Notes: generated from the sequence alone by a model not told the origin. Shown: positions 24,617 to 33,216, numbered from the stretch's first letter. The stretch: DNA of 64,000 nt from JAWKWH01 sp040830725 (GCA_040830725.1 JBFOMG010000025.1:22847-86846); one strand, 5' to 3'. Translations and numbers: made by a program.

Positions 24617-24793
24617 GAGTTGTAGCTGATGCATGGGGATTAAAACTGGGACCAGCACGGCTGGTCATGGGCATGAGGACCATGTTTCAAGCGGCAGCGG
24701 CGTACTGCCGTTCAACGTCAACACCTGAGCCGGCAAATGGTCATCGCCTGGGCCTGCGAACCGGCGGACCGGCGCTCATCAGTCAAAAAGGGC

Positions 24794-25141
24794 TCACGCC
24801 TTGGGAACGTCCATACGCCTCGTCATGCGATAGCGCACGGCAGATTGAGGCTTGTCCACCCGCCTGATCTTGGCATCGATCACACCATTGTCCTTGTCGA
24901 TCTTGCCAGAGACCTCGATATCAAATTTTTCCTGGCTCTCACCAAATATTGTCCGCGGTGGACCGTAGTAGTTGACTGCAACCCGCGCTTTGTAGCTTTT
25001 CTTGGAAACGCTATAAGTTCCGGCTGAATAATGCCGGGCGCTGCCGCCAAGGATGCGGCCCTTTTCGAGCACATAAACGCCGCTATTCTCCCACCCGTAA
25101 GGCCCAAGCATCTCGCCGGTCCAAATACCTTTGATCGACAT
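24794..25141 (-). CDS. GrlR-like small beta-barrel protein
   Basis: 115 residues. The pattern GWENSGVYVLEKGRILGGSA, HYSAGTYSVSKKSYKARVAV and FDIEVSGKIDKDNGVIDAKI resembles the GrlR family: an N-terminal strand, a G-V-x-V-x-x-x-G-x-x-x-G-G-x core, and repeating strands of a small lipocalin-like barrel. In enterobacteria GrlR represses type III secretion through GrlA, but Hyphomicrobiales copies are of unknown role and no secretion genes are here. Start chosen at ATG 25141 because GGGAG lies 8 bases upstream; a GTG five codons earlier is possible. Confidence 0.55.
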   Translation of the reverse strand: MSIKGIWTGEMLGPYGWENSGVYVLEKGRILGGSARHYSAGTYSVSKKSYKARVAVNYYGPPRTIFGESQEKFDIEVSGKIDKDNGVIDAKIRRVDKPQSAVRYRMTRRMDVPKA

Positions 25142-25284
25142 ATTTGTTACTCCCACAAAGCGCGCCGCATGGCTTCATCTAAGCACGCGGCAAGGTTTTC
25201 ACAAACCCTGCGCCCGTGAACTCGCTGGAAGTTCGATGTCAAACTCCAAACTCGCAACTGAGTCCCGAAGCGGTGGGCCTGGTC

Positions 25285-26049
25285 CTAGAACTTGCCGTTG
25301 TTGTTTTTCCATTCGCTGATTGGCGCAATTTTCTCGGTCGTATCCCAGTGTTCGACGATGCGGCCGCCCTCCAGCCGGAACAGGTCGTAAAAGCTTGAAT
25401 GAACGTTGTCCCGACGGCCTTCGCTGACACTGAGCACGAAATTGCCCTGTGCAAGCACGCGGTGGACGCGTTGATAGTCGATATGCCTGCGGCCATCTTT
25501 GCCGGCCTTCAATAATGACCTCAGCATGGACAGATCGTCTCCCAGACCCGGATTGTGTTCGGCATATTCGTCTTCGTTGACAAAATCGGTCAACCGGGCG
25601 ACCTGCCCGTCGACAAATACCGTTTCGATGAACTCCCGGATTGTCGCACGGTTGGCTTCGGTCATCTCCAGATCAGCCGCGTGGGCCGGGCCATCAACCA
25701 TGCTTCGCCCCGACTGGTTTGGCCCCCGTCTTTCCTGAATATTGTCCCAATGCTCGACCGCCCGGCCATCCTCGAACCGGAAGACTTCAAAGCAGATCTT
25801 CCGGCTCGAGAAATCATACTCCATATGCGCAAACACATACGCACCATCCTCAAAGCCGCGAACCATGTTCACTTTCGGTTCGGTTTTGGACAGTCGCGCG
25901 AACAGCGCCGCAAGGCCCTCACTGCCCTCATGGGTTTGGGGATTGTGCTGCACATACTTCGCTTCATTCACGATTGCGACTGGACCCGGGTCACCGGTCT
26001 CTATGCTTTTCAGCAACGCTTCGATCTGGTCTACCTTCGAGACAGACAT
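25285..26049 (-). CDS. Protein with two SnoaL-like (NTF2-fold) domains
   Basis: 254 residues in two homologous halves. Half 1 has DPGPVAIVNEAKYVQHNPQT, MVRGFEDGAYVFAHMEYDF and VFRFEDGRAVEHWDNIQE. Half 2 has ARLTDFVNEDEYAEHNPGLG, RVHRVLAQGNFVLSVSEGRR and LFRLEGGRIVEHWDTTEKI. Both keep the Y-x-(Q/E)-H-N-P and G-R-x-V-E-H-W-D signatures of SnoaL-like polyketide-cyclase/aldol proteins. The substrate is unknown. It starts 8 bases after the stop of the CDGSH-glutamate synthase gene, so the two form an operon. A longer reading into that gene (to 26160) is rejected. Confidence 0.8.
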   Translation of the reverse strand: MSVSKVDQIEALLKSIETGDPGPVAIVNEAKYVQHNPQTHEGSEGLAALFARLSKTEPKVNMVRGFEDGAYVFAHMEYDFSSRKICFEVFRFEDGRAVEHWDNIQERRGPNQSGRSMVDGPAHAADLEMTEANRATIREFIETVFVDGQVARLTDFVNEDEYAEHNPGLGDDLSMLRSLLKAGKDGRRHIDYQRVHRVLAQGNFVLSVSEGRRDNVHSSFYDLFRLEGGRIVEHWDTTEKIAPISEWKNNNGKF

Positions 26050-26057
26050 CGTGTTTG

Positions 26058-27587
26058 TCACCCGATCCCAGCAAATCTGATACCGCTCACGTCGGCCATT
26101 TCCTTCTTCCAGGTCGTAATGTCCTTGGCGTTGAACTCGGAGAGCCTGTCGTGGCCGCAAGCGCGTGCAAGAACCTGCATCAATTCCACGCTGGCATTGA
26201 AAAACCGCGCCAGTTTTTCCGCGCCAATCTGCACGTCAAGCCGCTTGCGCAATTCCGGTTTCTGGGTCGCGACACCGACCGGGCAGTTGTTTGAATTACA
26301 CATGCGCGCAGCGATGCACCCAACCGCCTGCATCGCCGAATTGCTCACTGCGATTGCATCTGCACCCAGTGCCAAGGCCTTGGCGAAATCTTCTGCAACA
26401 CGGAGACCGCCGGTGATAACCAAAGTGACTTCCCGTCCGGTCTTCGCATCAAGATGCTTTCTTGCCCGAGCAAGCGCGGGAATGGTTGGAACCGAGATGT
26501 GGTTACGGAAGATGAGAGGCGCCGCACCCGTACCGCCGCCGCGTCCGTCAAGGATGATGTAATCGGCGCTTGCTTCAAGCGCGAAATCAATATCTTCCTC
26601 GATATGATTGGCGGATAGTTTGAAGCCGATCGGAATGCCGCCTGACCGCTCGCGTACCTCATCCGCAACTTTCCTGAAATCCGCCGGTGTTGCCAACTCC
26701 TTGAACGTCGAAGGAGATATGGCCGCCTGGCCCTCTTCGAGGCCCCTGACATCGGCAATCTTTCCGCGAACCTTGTCTCCCGGCAAATGACCGCCCGTGC
26801 CGGTTTTGGCGCCCTGCCCGCCCTTGAAATGGAACGCCTGGACATGTTCGACCAGTTCGATGTTCCAGCCAAACATGGCTGATGCAAGTTCATAGAAGTA
26901 GCGGGAGTTTTCCGCCTGTTCCTCCGGCAACATTCCGCCCTCACCGGAACAAATTCCCGTTCCCGCAAGTTCTGCTCCTCGGGCCAGGGCGATCTTTGCC
27001 TCTTCGGAGAGCGCACCATAGCTCATGTCGGACACGAACAACGGAATGTCCAGCGACAGTGGTTTGGCCGCGCGGGGGCCAATCGTCGCCGACGTGGCCA
27101 CCGGCACATCATCCAGCAATGGCTTGCAGGCCATTTGCGCCGGCAATATCTGGATATCGTCCCAATGGGGCAGGTCTTTTCTCGGAACCCCCATGGCGCC
27201 CATTTCGCCGTGGTGACCCAGCTTCGAAAGTCCGTCGCGTGCAAGTTCATGAATCCGCGCAACTGTCGGCTCTTCAGGCGTCGGCGCAGCACTGGGGATA
27301 TCTGATTTCGGCTCTGGTGCAGGATCACCAGGCTCGAGATCACCCAGGCTGGCATGCGAGCCGTCGCAAAACGGTGCGTTCGCACTCGCCTTGCATCGGC
27401 AAAGTGCAGCCGCGCCGGACTTCTCTGCCGTGAATCTCAAAGGGTTGATATCCGTTCCGGCATGCGAACCGTCACAAAACGGCTGATTGTTCGATCGTCC
27501 GCACCGGCACCAGAAATAGTCTTTTCCTTCCTCCAAGTCCGATTTTATCGGGGATTTTGCGGCGATGATGGGTTTTGCTTCAGTCAT
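26058..27587 (-). CDS. CDGSH iron-sulfur/glutamate synthase-type FMN oxidoreductase fusion
   Basis: About 509 residues. Two CDGSH zinc-finger-like [2Fe-2S] motifs open the protein (CRCGRSNNQPFCDGSH and CRCKASANAPFCDGSH, within the first 80 residues), followed by an acidic/Pro linker. The rest is a glutamate synthase-like FMN barrel: PLFVSDMSYGALSEEAK, FHFKGGQGAKTGTGGHLPG, ADYIILDGRGGGTGAAP. It also has the [3Fe-4S] pattern C-x5-C-x4-C in GCIAARMCNSNNCPVGVATQ. No glutaminase domain, so it is not a complete GOGAT; probably an electron-transfer oxidoreductase of unknown substrate. GAGGAG four bases before the ATG at 27587 fixes the start over an upstream frame to 27680. Confidence 0.85.
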   Translation of the reverse strand: MTEAKPIIAAKSPIKSDLEEGKDYFWCRCGRSNNQPFCDGSHAGTDINPLRFTAEKSGAAALCRCKASANAPFCDGSHASLGDLEPGDPAPEPKSDIPSAAPTPEEPTVARIHELARDGLSKLGHHGEMGAMGVPRKDLPHWDDIQILPAQMACKPLLDDVPVATSATIGPRAAKPLSLDIPLFVSDMSYGALSEEAKIALARGAELAGTGICSGEGGMLPEEQAENSRYFYELASAMFGWNIELVEHVQAFHFKGGQGAKTGTGGHLPGDKVRGKIADVRGLEEGQAAISPSTFKELATPADFRKVADEVRERSGGIPIGFKLSANHIEEDIDFALEASADYIILDGRGGGTGAAPLIFRNHISVPTIPALARARKHLDAKTGREVTLVITGGLRVAEDFAKALALGADAIAVSNSAMQAVGCIAARMCNSNNCPVGVATQKPELRKRLDVQIGAEKLARFFNASVELMQVLARACGHDRLSEFNAKDITTWKKEMADVSGIRFAGIG

Positions 27588-27757
27588 GACGCTCCTCGTG
27601 CCGGTCAAGTGGCATTGCGATGAAAATAGGTTCAGGTGCGCAGGCGCGCCAGCCCGTTTTGATTGACACTCTGTACGCAAAATTATGCAGAGAGTACCGA
27701 GCCGGATATTTGATCGATATCATCACCCCCCAATCGCTATATTGCTAATATTTAATA

Positions 27758-28990
27758 ATGAACAAGCCAACCAAACCCGGTCCCAAGCTCCGCCGCACGC
27801 TCACCCTGCCATGGCTTGTCTTCTACGGCGTTGGCGTCACCGTCGGCGCCGGTATCTTCGCGCTGATCGGCGAAATCCTGAAAATGGCCGGCGACCAAGC
27901 GCCACTGTCCTTTCTGCTGGCTGGTATCATCGCCGGCGTTACCGGGCTTTCCTACGCACTTCTGGTGCGGATTTATCCACGTGCCGGTGGTGAAGCCGTC
28001 TTTGTCAATCGCGGCCTCGGCTCCTTTTGGGCGATGCTTACCGGTTATGGCGTGGCTGCAACTGGAATTATCTCCAGCGCCGTCATCGCGCTGGCCTTTG
28101 CCGGTTATGTTCAGGCACTGACCCCACTGCCCGAATTCCTGCTGGTCGCCGGCGTCATTATGTTTCTGTCCGGCATCGCCTGGTTTGGTGTGCGCGAAAG
28201 TGTTTATTTTGCCGCGTTCATCACCTTGCTTGAAGTCGGGACGCTTGTTGTCGTCATCGTCTTCGGCATTCCTTTTCTGGAGGATCTTCCGGCGGTGGCG
28301 GCATCCTTCACCCCGCCGGCAAACCCGGTTCTGCTGACCGGTGTGATTTCCGGAGGTGTCATCGCCTTCTTTGCCTTCATCGGTTTTGAAGACATCGTGA
28401 ACATGGCCGAGGAATCGCTGCGACCGGAATGGACGGCGCCGCGGGCGATTTTCTGGACGCTGGGTATCACCATCGCCATCTATGTGATTTTGTCTGTGAT
28501 TGCCGTTCTGGCGCCGGATCGCGATGAAATTACCGGATCGTCGGCGCCGCTGGCGGCCCTGTTTGAGCAGATCACGGGCCTGCCGTCCGCCCCAGTTGCG
28601 GCCATGGCGGCGGTGGCAATGGTCAACGGCATTCTGGTGCAGATTGTCATGGCCAGCCGCGTGCTCTACGGCATGTCGAATGAAGGCATTGCTCCGGCTT
28701 GGCTCGGCGCCGTCAGCCAAACAAGGAAAACTCCCGACCGGGCAACGTTCACCGTCGCCGGCATCATTTTGGCCTTGGCGCTGTTCTTCCCGCTAGTCCG
28801 GCTGGCGGAACTGACAAGCCTGGTTACGCTTGGCGTGTTTGCGCTGGTCAATCTGGCGCTGTTCGCACTCGGACGTCTTCTGGAAGATGTGGCCGTTCGC
28901 CGATGGCGCTGGTGGGGACTGCTTGGCGCGGCCATCTGCATCGGCGTCGCCGCCTTTCAGATCGTCGCCAATGTCTCAGGCGGACACTGA
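27758..28990 (+). CDS. APC-family amino acid/polyamine permease
   Basis: 410 residues and about 11-12 hydrophobic segments. The first helix has the APC substrate motif GVGVTVGAGIFALIGEILK (G-A-G-I-F), and EAVFVNRGLGSFWAMLTGYG and FFAFIGFEDIVNMAEE are further family signatures. It imports or exchanges amino acids; the specificity cannot be read. An AT-rich stretch (ATTGCTAATATTTAATA) precedes the ATG. Divergent from the CDGSH fusion gene. Confidence 0.87.
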   Translation: MNKPTKPGPKLRRTLTLPWLVFYGVGVTVGAGIFALIGEILKMAGDQAPLSFLLAGIIAGVTGLSYALLVRIYPRAGGEAVFVNRGLGSFWAMLTGYGVAATGIISSAVIALAFAGYVQALTPLPEFLLVAGVIMFLSGIAWFGVRESVYFAAFITLLEVGTLVVVIVFGIPFLEDLPAVAASFTPPANPVLLTGVISGGVIAFFAFIGFEDIVNMAEESLRPEWTAPRAIFWTLGITIAIYVILSVIAVLAPDRDEITGSSAPLAALFEQITGLPSAPVAAMAAVAMVNGILVQIVMASRVLYGMSNEGIAPAWLGAVSQTRKTPDRATFTVAGIILALALFFPLVRLAELTSLVTLGVFALVNLALFALGRLLEDVAVRRWRWWGLLGAAICIGVAAFQIVANVSGGH

Positions 28991-29033
28991 ATCTCTGACT
29001 TGAACCGCTGCCCGATGGGCGTAATCTCTTGCC

Positions 29034-29693
29034 ATGAACAGCCAGACGCATCTGTTGTTGGCGGCGGCCCTCTTCGCCGAACCCGGACAACCGAAACGCA
29101 ACATTGCAGCACTTGGCGGCGCGTTTGTCCCGGACGCCGCAATCTACGGACTTTGGCTGTGGTCCAAAATTCGCGGCATTCCCGAAAATGTCGTCTGGGG
29201 TGAACTCTATTGGCAGCAGCCCTGGCAAACCTATACAGCTTTCGGCAACTCGCTCCCGCTCTACAGCGCCATTCTCGTGGCTGGAGTTCTTACGGCTCGT
29301 TTTTCGCTAAACGCCGTTCCGGACATTGCGCACCCGACTGAGACGGCCAATGAGCGCTGGTGGCAGTTTGTACGCCGGCAGCCATTGATCATCATATTCG
29401 CGCTGGCGGCTTTGGCTCATCTTGCCTGTGATTTTCCGGTTCACGTCGATGATGCCCATGCACATTTGTGGCCCCTGTCCGACTGGCGCTTTTATTCTCC
29501 GGTTTCCTATTGGAATCCGGAGCATTACGGAAACTGGTTTGCACTGTTCGAGATGGCGTTGGGCATCGGTCTGGCCGTGCTCTTGTTCCGGCGCTTTCAT
29601 GCGTTCTGGGTTCGCGCCCTGATGGTTCTGGCGATCATCGCTTATGTTGCCGTTCCGGCCTATTTCATTTTGATCATTGGTGGCGGATCATAG
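29034..29693 (+). CDS. YdjM-like integral membrane protein
   Basis: 219 residues, four to five hydrophobic segments. It begins MNSQTHLLLAAALFAEPGQP and continues GGAFVPDAAIYGLWLWSK, and it has a His/Asp-rich stretch HLACDFPVHVDDAHAHLWPL. This matches the distribution of His and Asp in the YdjM/LexA-regulated membrane hydrolase-like family (COG1988). Some Hyphomicrobiales homologues are labelled cobalamin proteins without evidence. Enzyme activity is not established. Confidence 0.65.
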   Translation: MNSQTHLLLAAALFAEPGQPKRNIAALGGAFVPDAAIYGLWLWSKIRGIPENVVWGELYWQQPWQTYTAFGNSLPLYSAILVAGVLTARFSLNAVPDIAHPTETANERWWQFVRRQPLIIIFALAALAHLACDFPVHVDDAHAHLWPLSDWRFYSPVSYWNPEHYGNWFALFEMALGIGLAVLLFRRFHAFWVRALMVLAIIAYVAVPAYFILIIGGGS

Positions 29694-29749
29694 CGGTTCG
29701 ATGCGCATATCCTGTTGACCCCATTTGATTTATTCGCCAATGAGCACCC

Positions 29750-30235
29750 ATGAACAGTGAGACCGGGCAGCCCGGCAAGAAACTGGCTTTTGAGGATTTC
29801 GAAGTCGGCGACACACGCTCGCTGGGTTCGAAAACGGTCACCGCTGAAGAGATTATCGAGTTTGCCGAAGAGTTCGATCCGCAACCGATGCATTTGAACG
29901 AAAAAGCCGGAAGTGCAAGCCTCCTTGGCGGCCTTGCCGCTTCCGGCTGGCATGTCTGCTCAATCGCCATGCGAATGATTTGTGACGGCTATATTGTCAA
30001 TTCGACATCCCAGGGCGCACCGGGCGTGGAATATGTCAAATGGAGACGGCCGGTGCTCGCCGGCGACACCCTGTCTGGAACCACGACAATCATCTCCAAA
30101 CGCCGCTCAAACTCGCGCCCCAATCTCGGTTTCATTATTGTGGAACACACATTGACCAACCAGCGCGGCGAAACCGTCACCGAGATGCGAAACACGGGCA
30201 TGTTTTTGCTGAGAGAGCCGGAAGCAGAAGCATGA
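29750..30235 (+). CDS. MaoC-family dehydratase (first of a pair)
   Basis: 161 residues, single hot-dog domain. The hydratase-2 signature is present: EIIEFAEEFDPQPMHLNE with the catalytic Asp/His pair, then GLAASGWHVCSIAMRMI. Such enzymes hydrate enoyl-CoA-type thioesters. It overlaps the next gene by ATGA, so the two are probably made together, and family members often work as heterodimers. The substrate is unknown. Confidence 0.85.
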   Translation: MNSETGQPGKKLAFEDFEVGDTRSLGSKTVTAEEIIEFAEEFDPQPMHLNEKAGSASLLGGLAASGWHVCSIAMRMICDGYIVNSTSQGAPGVEYVKWRRPVLAGDTLSGTTTIISKRRSNSRPNLGFIIVEHTLTNQRGETVTEMRNTGMFLLREPEAEA

Positions 30236-30711
30236 CCGTGGATGAGTTTTTTGATCTTGGCGAGACCATCGAACTGGGCAGCCACACATTCGACGCCGAA
30301 GAGATCAAGCGTTTTGCCGCCAAGTATGACCCGCAACGCTTCCATCTCGATGAAGAAGCAGCCAGACGCAGCGTCTTCGGCAGGCTTTGCGCGTCGGGCT
30401 GGCACTCGGCAGCCACCTGGATGAAGTTCAACGCGGTCTATCTGTTGCAAAAGCAACAAATGGCATGGCCAGGCCCAGGCCAGAGACCTGCCGCAGGCCC
30501 TTCACCCGGTCTTCGGGATCTGAAATGGCTGCTGCCTGTCTATGCCGGCGACACGATCTCATATACGCGCGAAACCGTGTCCATACGCGATCATCAACGC
30601 CGCCCCGGCTGGAAAATCATGTCGGTCTATGCTCGCGGATACAACGCAAAGGGCGATGACGTCCTTCAGTTTCACTCCGGTGAGTTTATTGATGTCGGAG
30701 GTGGCCAATAG
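30232..30711 (+). CDS. MaoC-family dehydratase (second of a pair)
   Basis: 159 residues, paralogue of the preceding gene. It carries FAAKYDPQRFHLDEEAA and GRLCASGWHSAATWMKF at the corresponding places. A Pro/Gly-rich insert is present before LRDLKWLLPVYAGDTISYTR. Both proteins keep the Asp and His of the active site. The start at 30232 is fixed by the 4-base overlap; an in-frame extension to 30040 lies within the first gene and is rejected. Convergent with apt, 6 bases between stops. Confidence 0.85.
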   Translation: MTVDEFFDLGETIELGSHTFDAEEIKRFAAKYDPQRFHLDEEAARRSVFGRLCASGWHSAATWMKFNAVYLLQKQQMAWPGPGQRPAAGPSPGLRDLKWLLPVYAGDTISYTRETVSIRDHQRRPGWKIMSVYARGYNAKGDDVLQFHSGEFIDVGGGQ

Positions 30712-30717
30712 CCGGGA

Positions 30718-31260
30718 TCAGTGCCCCTCGAATGACACCAGGGTTCTGACCGTGACATCGAGTGCTTCCAGCTTCTCCCTTCCACCGAGTTCCGGAAGAT
30801 CGATCACGAAACAGGCAGCAACAATCTCCGCTCCCATCTGCCTCAATAGCTTGACCGCACCCTCGGTCGTGCCACCGGTGGCGATCAGGTCGTCGACGAG
30901 GATGACCTTCTGACCGGGTGTGACCGCATCGCGGTGCATCTCCATTTCGTCGACGCCGTATTCGAGACTGTAAGCCACGCGCACCGTTTCGTGCGGCAGT
31001 TTCCCTTTTTTCCGTATGGGAACAAATCCGGCGGAAAGCTGATGGGCGATGGCACCGCCGAGAATAAACCCGCGCGCCTCAATGCCTGCAATCTGGTCTA
31101 TCTTGGATCCCGCATAGGGATGGACCAGTTCATCGACCGAGCGCCTGAAAGCACGTGCATCACCCAGCAAGGTGGTGATGTCGCGAAACATGATCCCTTC
31201 TTTGGGGTAATCCACAATCGTGCGGATCGACGCCAAAAGCTCTTCCGTCAATGCGGCCAT
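30718..31260 (-). CDS. apt: Adenine phosphoribosyltransferase
   Basis: Salvages adenine with PRPP to give AMP. About 180 residues: DYPKEGIMFRDITTLLGD near the N-terminus, IAGIEARGFILGGAIAHQL, the hinge YSLEYGVDEMEMHRDAV, and the PRPP-binding loop VILVDDLIATGGTTEGA. GAGAGGGG lies 5 bases before the ATG at 31260, preferred over 31281. Confidence 0.95.
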   Translation of the reverse strand: MAALTEELLASIRTIVDYPKEGIMFRDITTLLGDARAFRRSVDELVHPYAGSKIDQIAGIEARGFILGGAIAHQLSAGFVPIRKKGKLPHETVRVAYSLEYGVDEMEMHRDAVTPGQKVILVDDLIATGGTTEGAVKLLRQMGAEIVAACFVIDLPELGGREKLEALDVTVRTLVSFEGH

Positions 31261-31382
31261 TTCAGCCCCTCTCGCTGCCAATTACGCTGACGAACGCCAG
31301 CATGCGCATCGCGGCAAGGAACTCAAGGAATTTGTGCTGCCTTGCAGTGAACAAGAGAAAAAATGATATTGGGTATTGACTA

Positions 31383-31400
31383 TGTCACCGTATGGTGACA
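31383..31400. promoter_or_regulatory. Palindromic operator upstream of tetR-like gene
   Basis: TGTCACCGTATGGTGACA: 7-bp arms TGTCACC/GGTGACA around GTAT, 10 bases before the regulator start codon. A nearly identical, fully symmetrical copy stands upstream of the small gene after the regulator. This fits autoregulation by the TetR-type protein. Confidence 0.75.
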
Positions 31401-31410
31401 TTTATAGATC

Positions 31411-32031
31411 ATGGCAAAAAGGAAGCAAAATACGCGTGATCGTGACGCAACAAAAAAGGCCTTGATCGAGGCTGTCGTCTCAATCGCCTTGCGTGACGGT
31501 CTTGGTTCCCTCGGCGTGAACGCGATTGCTCGCCAGGCTGGCGTCGATAAAGTGTTGATCTACCGCTACTTCAAAAATCTGGACGGCCTTTACGAGGCTG
31601 TCTGTGCCAAGGCTGACTTGTGGTGGAATGTCGATGAGATCGTCGAGCAGATTGATTTCGCAAATCCTGCAACCGCCCTTGGATCCTACATTCTTGCTCA
31701 CAGGCAAGCGCTGTTGAAACGGCCATTGGCACTCAAGGTGCTTGCAGCGGAGATGACTGATCGCTCGCCGTTTACGGTTGCGCTGGAAAAAGTACGCGAG
31801 GATCGCGGAAAGGATCTTTCGCAAAGATTTGCTGCTCGTTTCCCAGAGATGGCTGGTCACGGAGCCGCAGTATTGATCATGGCCAATTTGCTGAGTGCCG
31901 CGACCCAGTATCTGACGGTGAGATCACAGGACATCGAACGTTTTGGCGGCATGCACATCCGCGATGACGATACCTGGATTGAAATTTCGCAAGCGGCAAA
32001 AAATTCAGTTCAGGGCCTTCTGGCCAGTTGA
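31411..32031 (+). CDS. TetR-family transcriptional regulator
   Basis: 206 residues. The N-terminal helix-turn-helix (residues 14-60) is typical: TKKALIEAVVSIALRDGLGS, VNAIARQAGVDKVLIYRYF, then KNLDGLYEAV. The C-terminal ligand/dimer domain is not assignable. Identical-type palindromes lie immediately upstream of this gene and upstream of the 65-residue peptide gene 48 bases downstream, which marks these two genes as its likely regulon. Confidence 0.9.
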   Translation: MAKRKQNTRDRDATKKALIEAVVSIALRDGLGSLGVNAIARQAGVDKVLIYRYFKNLDGLYEAVCAKADLWWNVDEIVEQIDFANPATALGSYILAHRQALLKRPLALKVLAAEMTDRSPFTVALEKVREDRGKDLSQRFAARFPEMAGHGAAVLIMANLLSAATQYLTVRSQDIERFGGMHIRDDDTWIEISQAAKNSVQGLLAS

Positions 32032-32043
32032 ATTTGTGAAGAA

Positions 32044-32061
32044 TGTCACCATATGGTGACA
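32044..32061. promoter_or_regulatory. Palindromic operator upstream of the 65-residue peptide gene
   Basis: TGTCACCATATGGTGACA is a perfect 18-bp palindrome, 17 bases before the small gene start and 12 bases after the regulator stop. It differs from the copy at 31383 at one position in the centre. Confidence 0.78.
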
Positions 32062-32078
32062 AATATCGGAGAGAGAAG

Positions 32079-32276
32079 ATGTTCGATGAAAAAACCTTCA
32101 AGGGAAAAATGATCAAGGCGATAATGACCATTGCCTTCGGTTTCGGACTGTTGATGGCAGTCAACATGCCCGGCCAGCTTGAAGTCATGACCAGCTTGAT
32201 AGCGGGTGGATACGACGCCTTGAGCCTGCTCGAACTTGCACCAATGAGTGAGAACTTATCAATACGCCTTCATTAG
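32079..32276 (+). CDS. 65-residue single-pass membrane peptide controlled by TetR-type regulator
   Basis: The ATG at 32079 is preceded by GGAGAGAGAAG. Predicted product: a basic N-terminus (MFDEKTFKGKMIKAIM), a hydrophobic segment (TIAFGFGLLMAVNMPGQ) and an amphipathic tail. No family recognised. The close operator and good ribosome-binding site support a real gene. A 12-codon extension to 32043 would run through the operator and is rejected. Confidence 0.65.
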   Translation: MFDEKTFKGKMIKAIMTIAFGFGLLMAVNMPGQLEVMTSLIAGGYDALSLLELAPMSENLSIRLH

Positions 32277-32337
32277 GCCGTAGCGAAGTTCAGCCGCAGG
32301 TCGATACAATTGCCGCTATTCATCCCCCTTGCAGACG

Positions 32338-32363
32338 CAAAAAAGGCGCCTGATGGCGCCTTT
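32338..32363 (-). terminator. Rho-independent terminator of the petABC operon
   Basis: AAAGGCGCC and GGCGCCTTT (32342-32350, 32355-32363) form a 9-bp stem with a TGAT loop. On the minus strand the stem is followed by TTTTTTG. It begins 22 bases after the petC stop. Confidence 0.88.
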
Positions 32364-32385
32364 CAAATTTCACTGCCTGGCAATG

Positions 32386-33216
32386 TCAGTGCTGATCGGC
32401 CCAGACCTTGCGCTTGGTCGCGTAAAGCAGGCAGCCAAACAGCGCCAGGAATACCAACACCCGGAAACCGATTTTCTTGCGGTCCTCCAGATGCGGCTCT
32501 GCTGTCCACATTAAAAATGCCGAAACGTCGCGGGCATATTGGTCAATCGTCTCAGGCGTACCGTCATCATAGGTTACCAGCTCATCCGACAACGGATTGG
32601 CCATGGCCAATGCAGTGCCAGCGTTAAAACTGGGATTGTAATAGGCACCTTCGGGAACCTCGATGCCTTCCGGCACTTCCAGGTCGTAACTGGTCAGCAA
32701 CGCGTAGAGATAGTCGGGACCGCCCTCTGCGTACTGGGTGACAATGTCGAGAAGAAACAGCGGGAAGCCGCGCTCCACCGACCGTGCCTTGGCGATCAGC
32801 GACAGATCGGGTGGCGCCGCACCATTGTTTGCGGCCGCGGCCTGAACGGTGTTTTCAAACGGAGACGGAAAACGGTCTGACGGAATCGCCGGACGATCGA
32901 ACATCTCGCCGTCCGAATCCGGCCCGTCCGTCACTTCGTAGTTGGCAGCAAGTGCCTTCACCTGAGCTTCAGAGTATCCAAGGTCTTCCAGCGTGCGGAA
33001 CGCCACCAGATCCAGCGAATGGCAAGCCGAACAGACCTCGATATAAACCTTCAGGCCGCGCTGCAATTGCCCCTTGTCATAGTGACCGAATGGTCCGGCA
33101 AAGGACCATTTCTGTTCCTCCGGTTTCTTGATCGGATAACCGGCAGCAATAGCCCCGCCTGCCGCAACAGCCGTTGCAAATCCGAGCGCCGCAAAACCCT
33201 TGAGAATCCTATTCAT
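32386..33216 (-). CDS. petC: Cytochrome c1 of the bc1 complex
   Basis: 276 residues. A signal peptide (GFAALGFATAVAAGGAIAAG), the haem c site CSACH near residue 62, an axial Met candidate in TALAMANPLSDEL, and a C-terminal membrane anchor (FRVLVFLALFGCLLYATK). It takes electrons from the Rieske protein and passes them to a soluble or membrane cytochrome c on the periplasmic side. Last gene of petA-petB-petC; the gap to petB is 20 bases. In some alphaproteobacteria cytochromes b and c1 are fused; here they are separate. Confidence 0.95.
   Translation of the reverse strand: MNRILKGFAALGFATAVAAGGAIAAGYPIKKPEEQKWSFAGPFGHYDKGQLQRGLKVYIEVCSACHSLDLVAFRTLEDLGYSEAQVKALAANYEVTDGPDSDGEMFDRPAIPSDRFPSPFENTVQAAAANNGAAPPDLSLIAKARSVERGFPLFLLDIVTQYAEGGPDYLYALLTSYDLEVPEGIEVPEGAYYNPSFNAGTALAMANPLSDELVTYDDGTPETIDQYARDVSAFLMWTAEPHLEDRKKIGFRVLVFLALFGCLLYATKRKVWADQH

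Noticed and set aside
27752..28720. Minus-strand frame of 322 codons inside the APC permease gene
   Set aside because: Extremely His/Gly/Asp/Arg-rich antisense product, typical of the complement of a membrane-protein gene.
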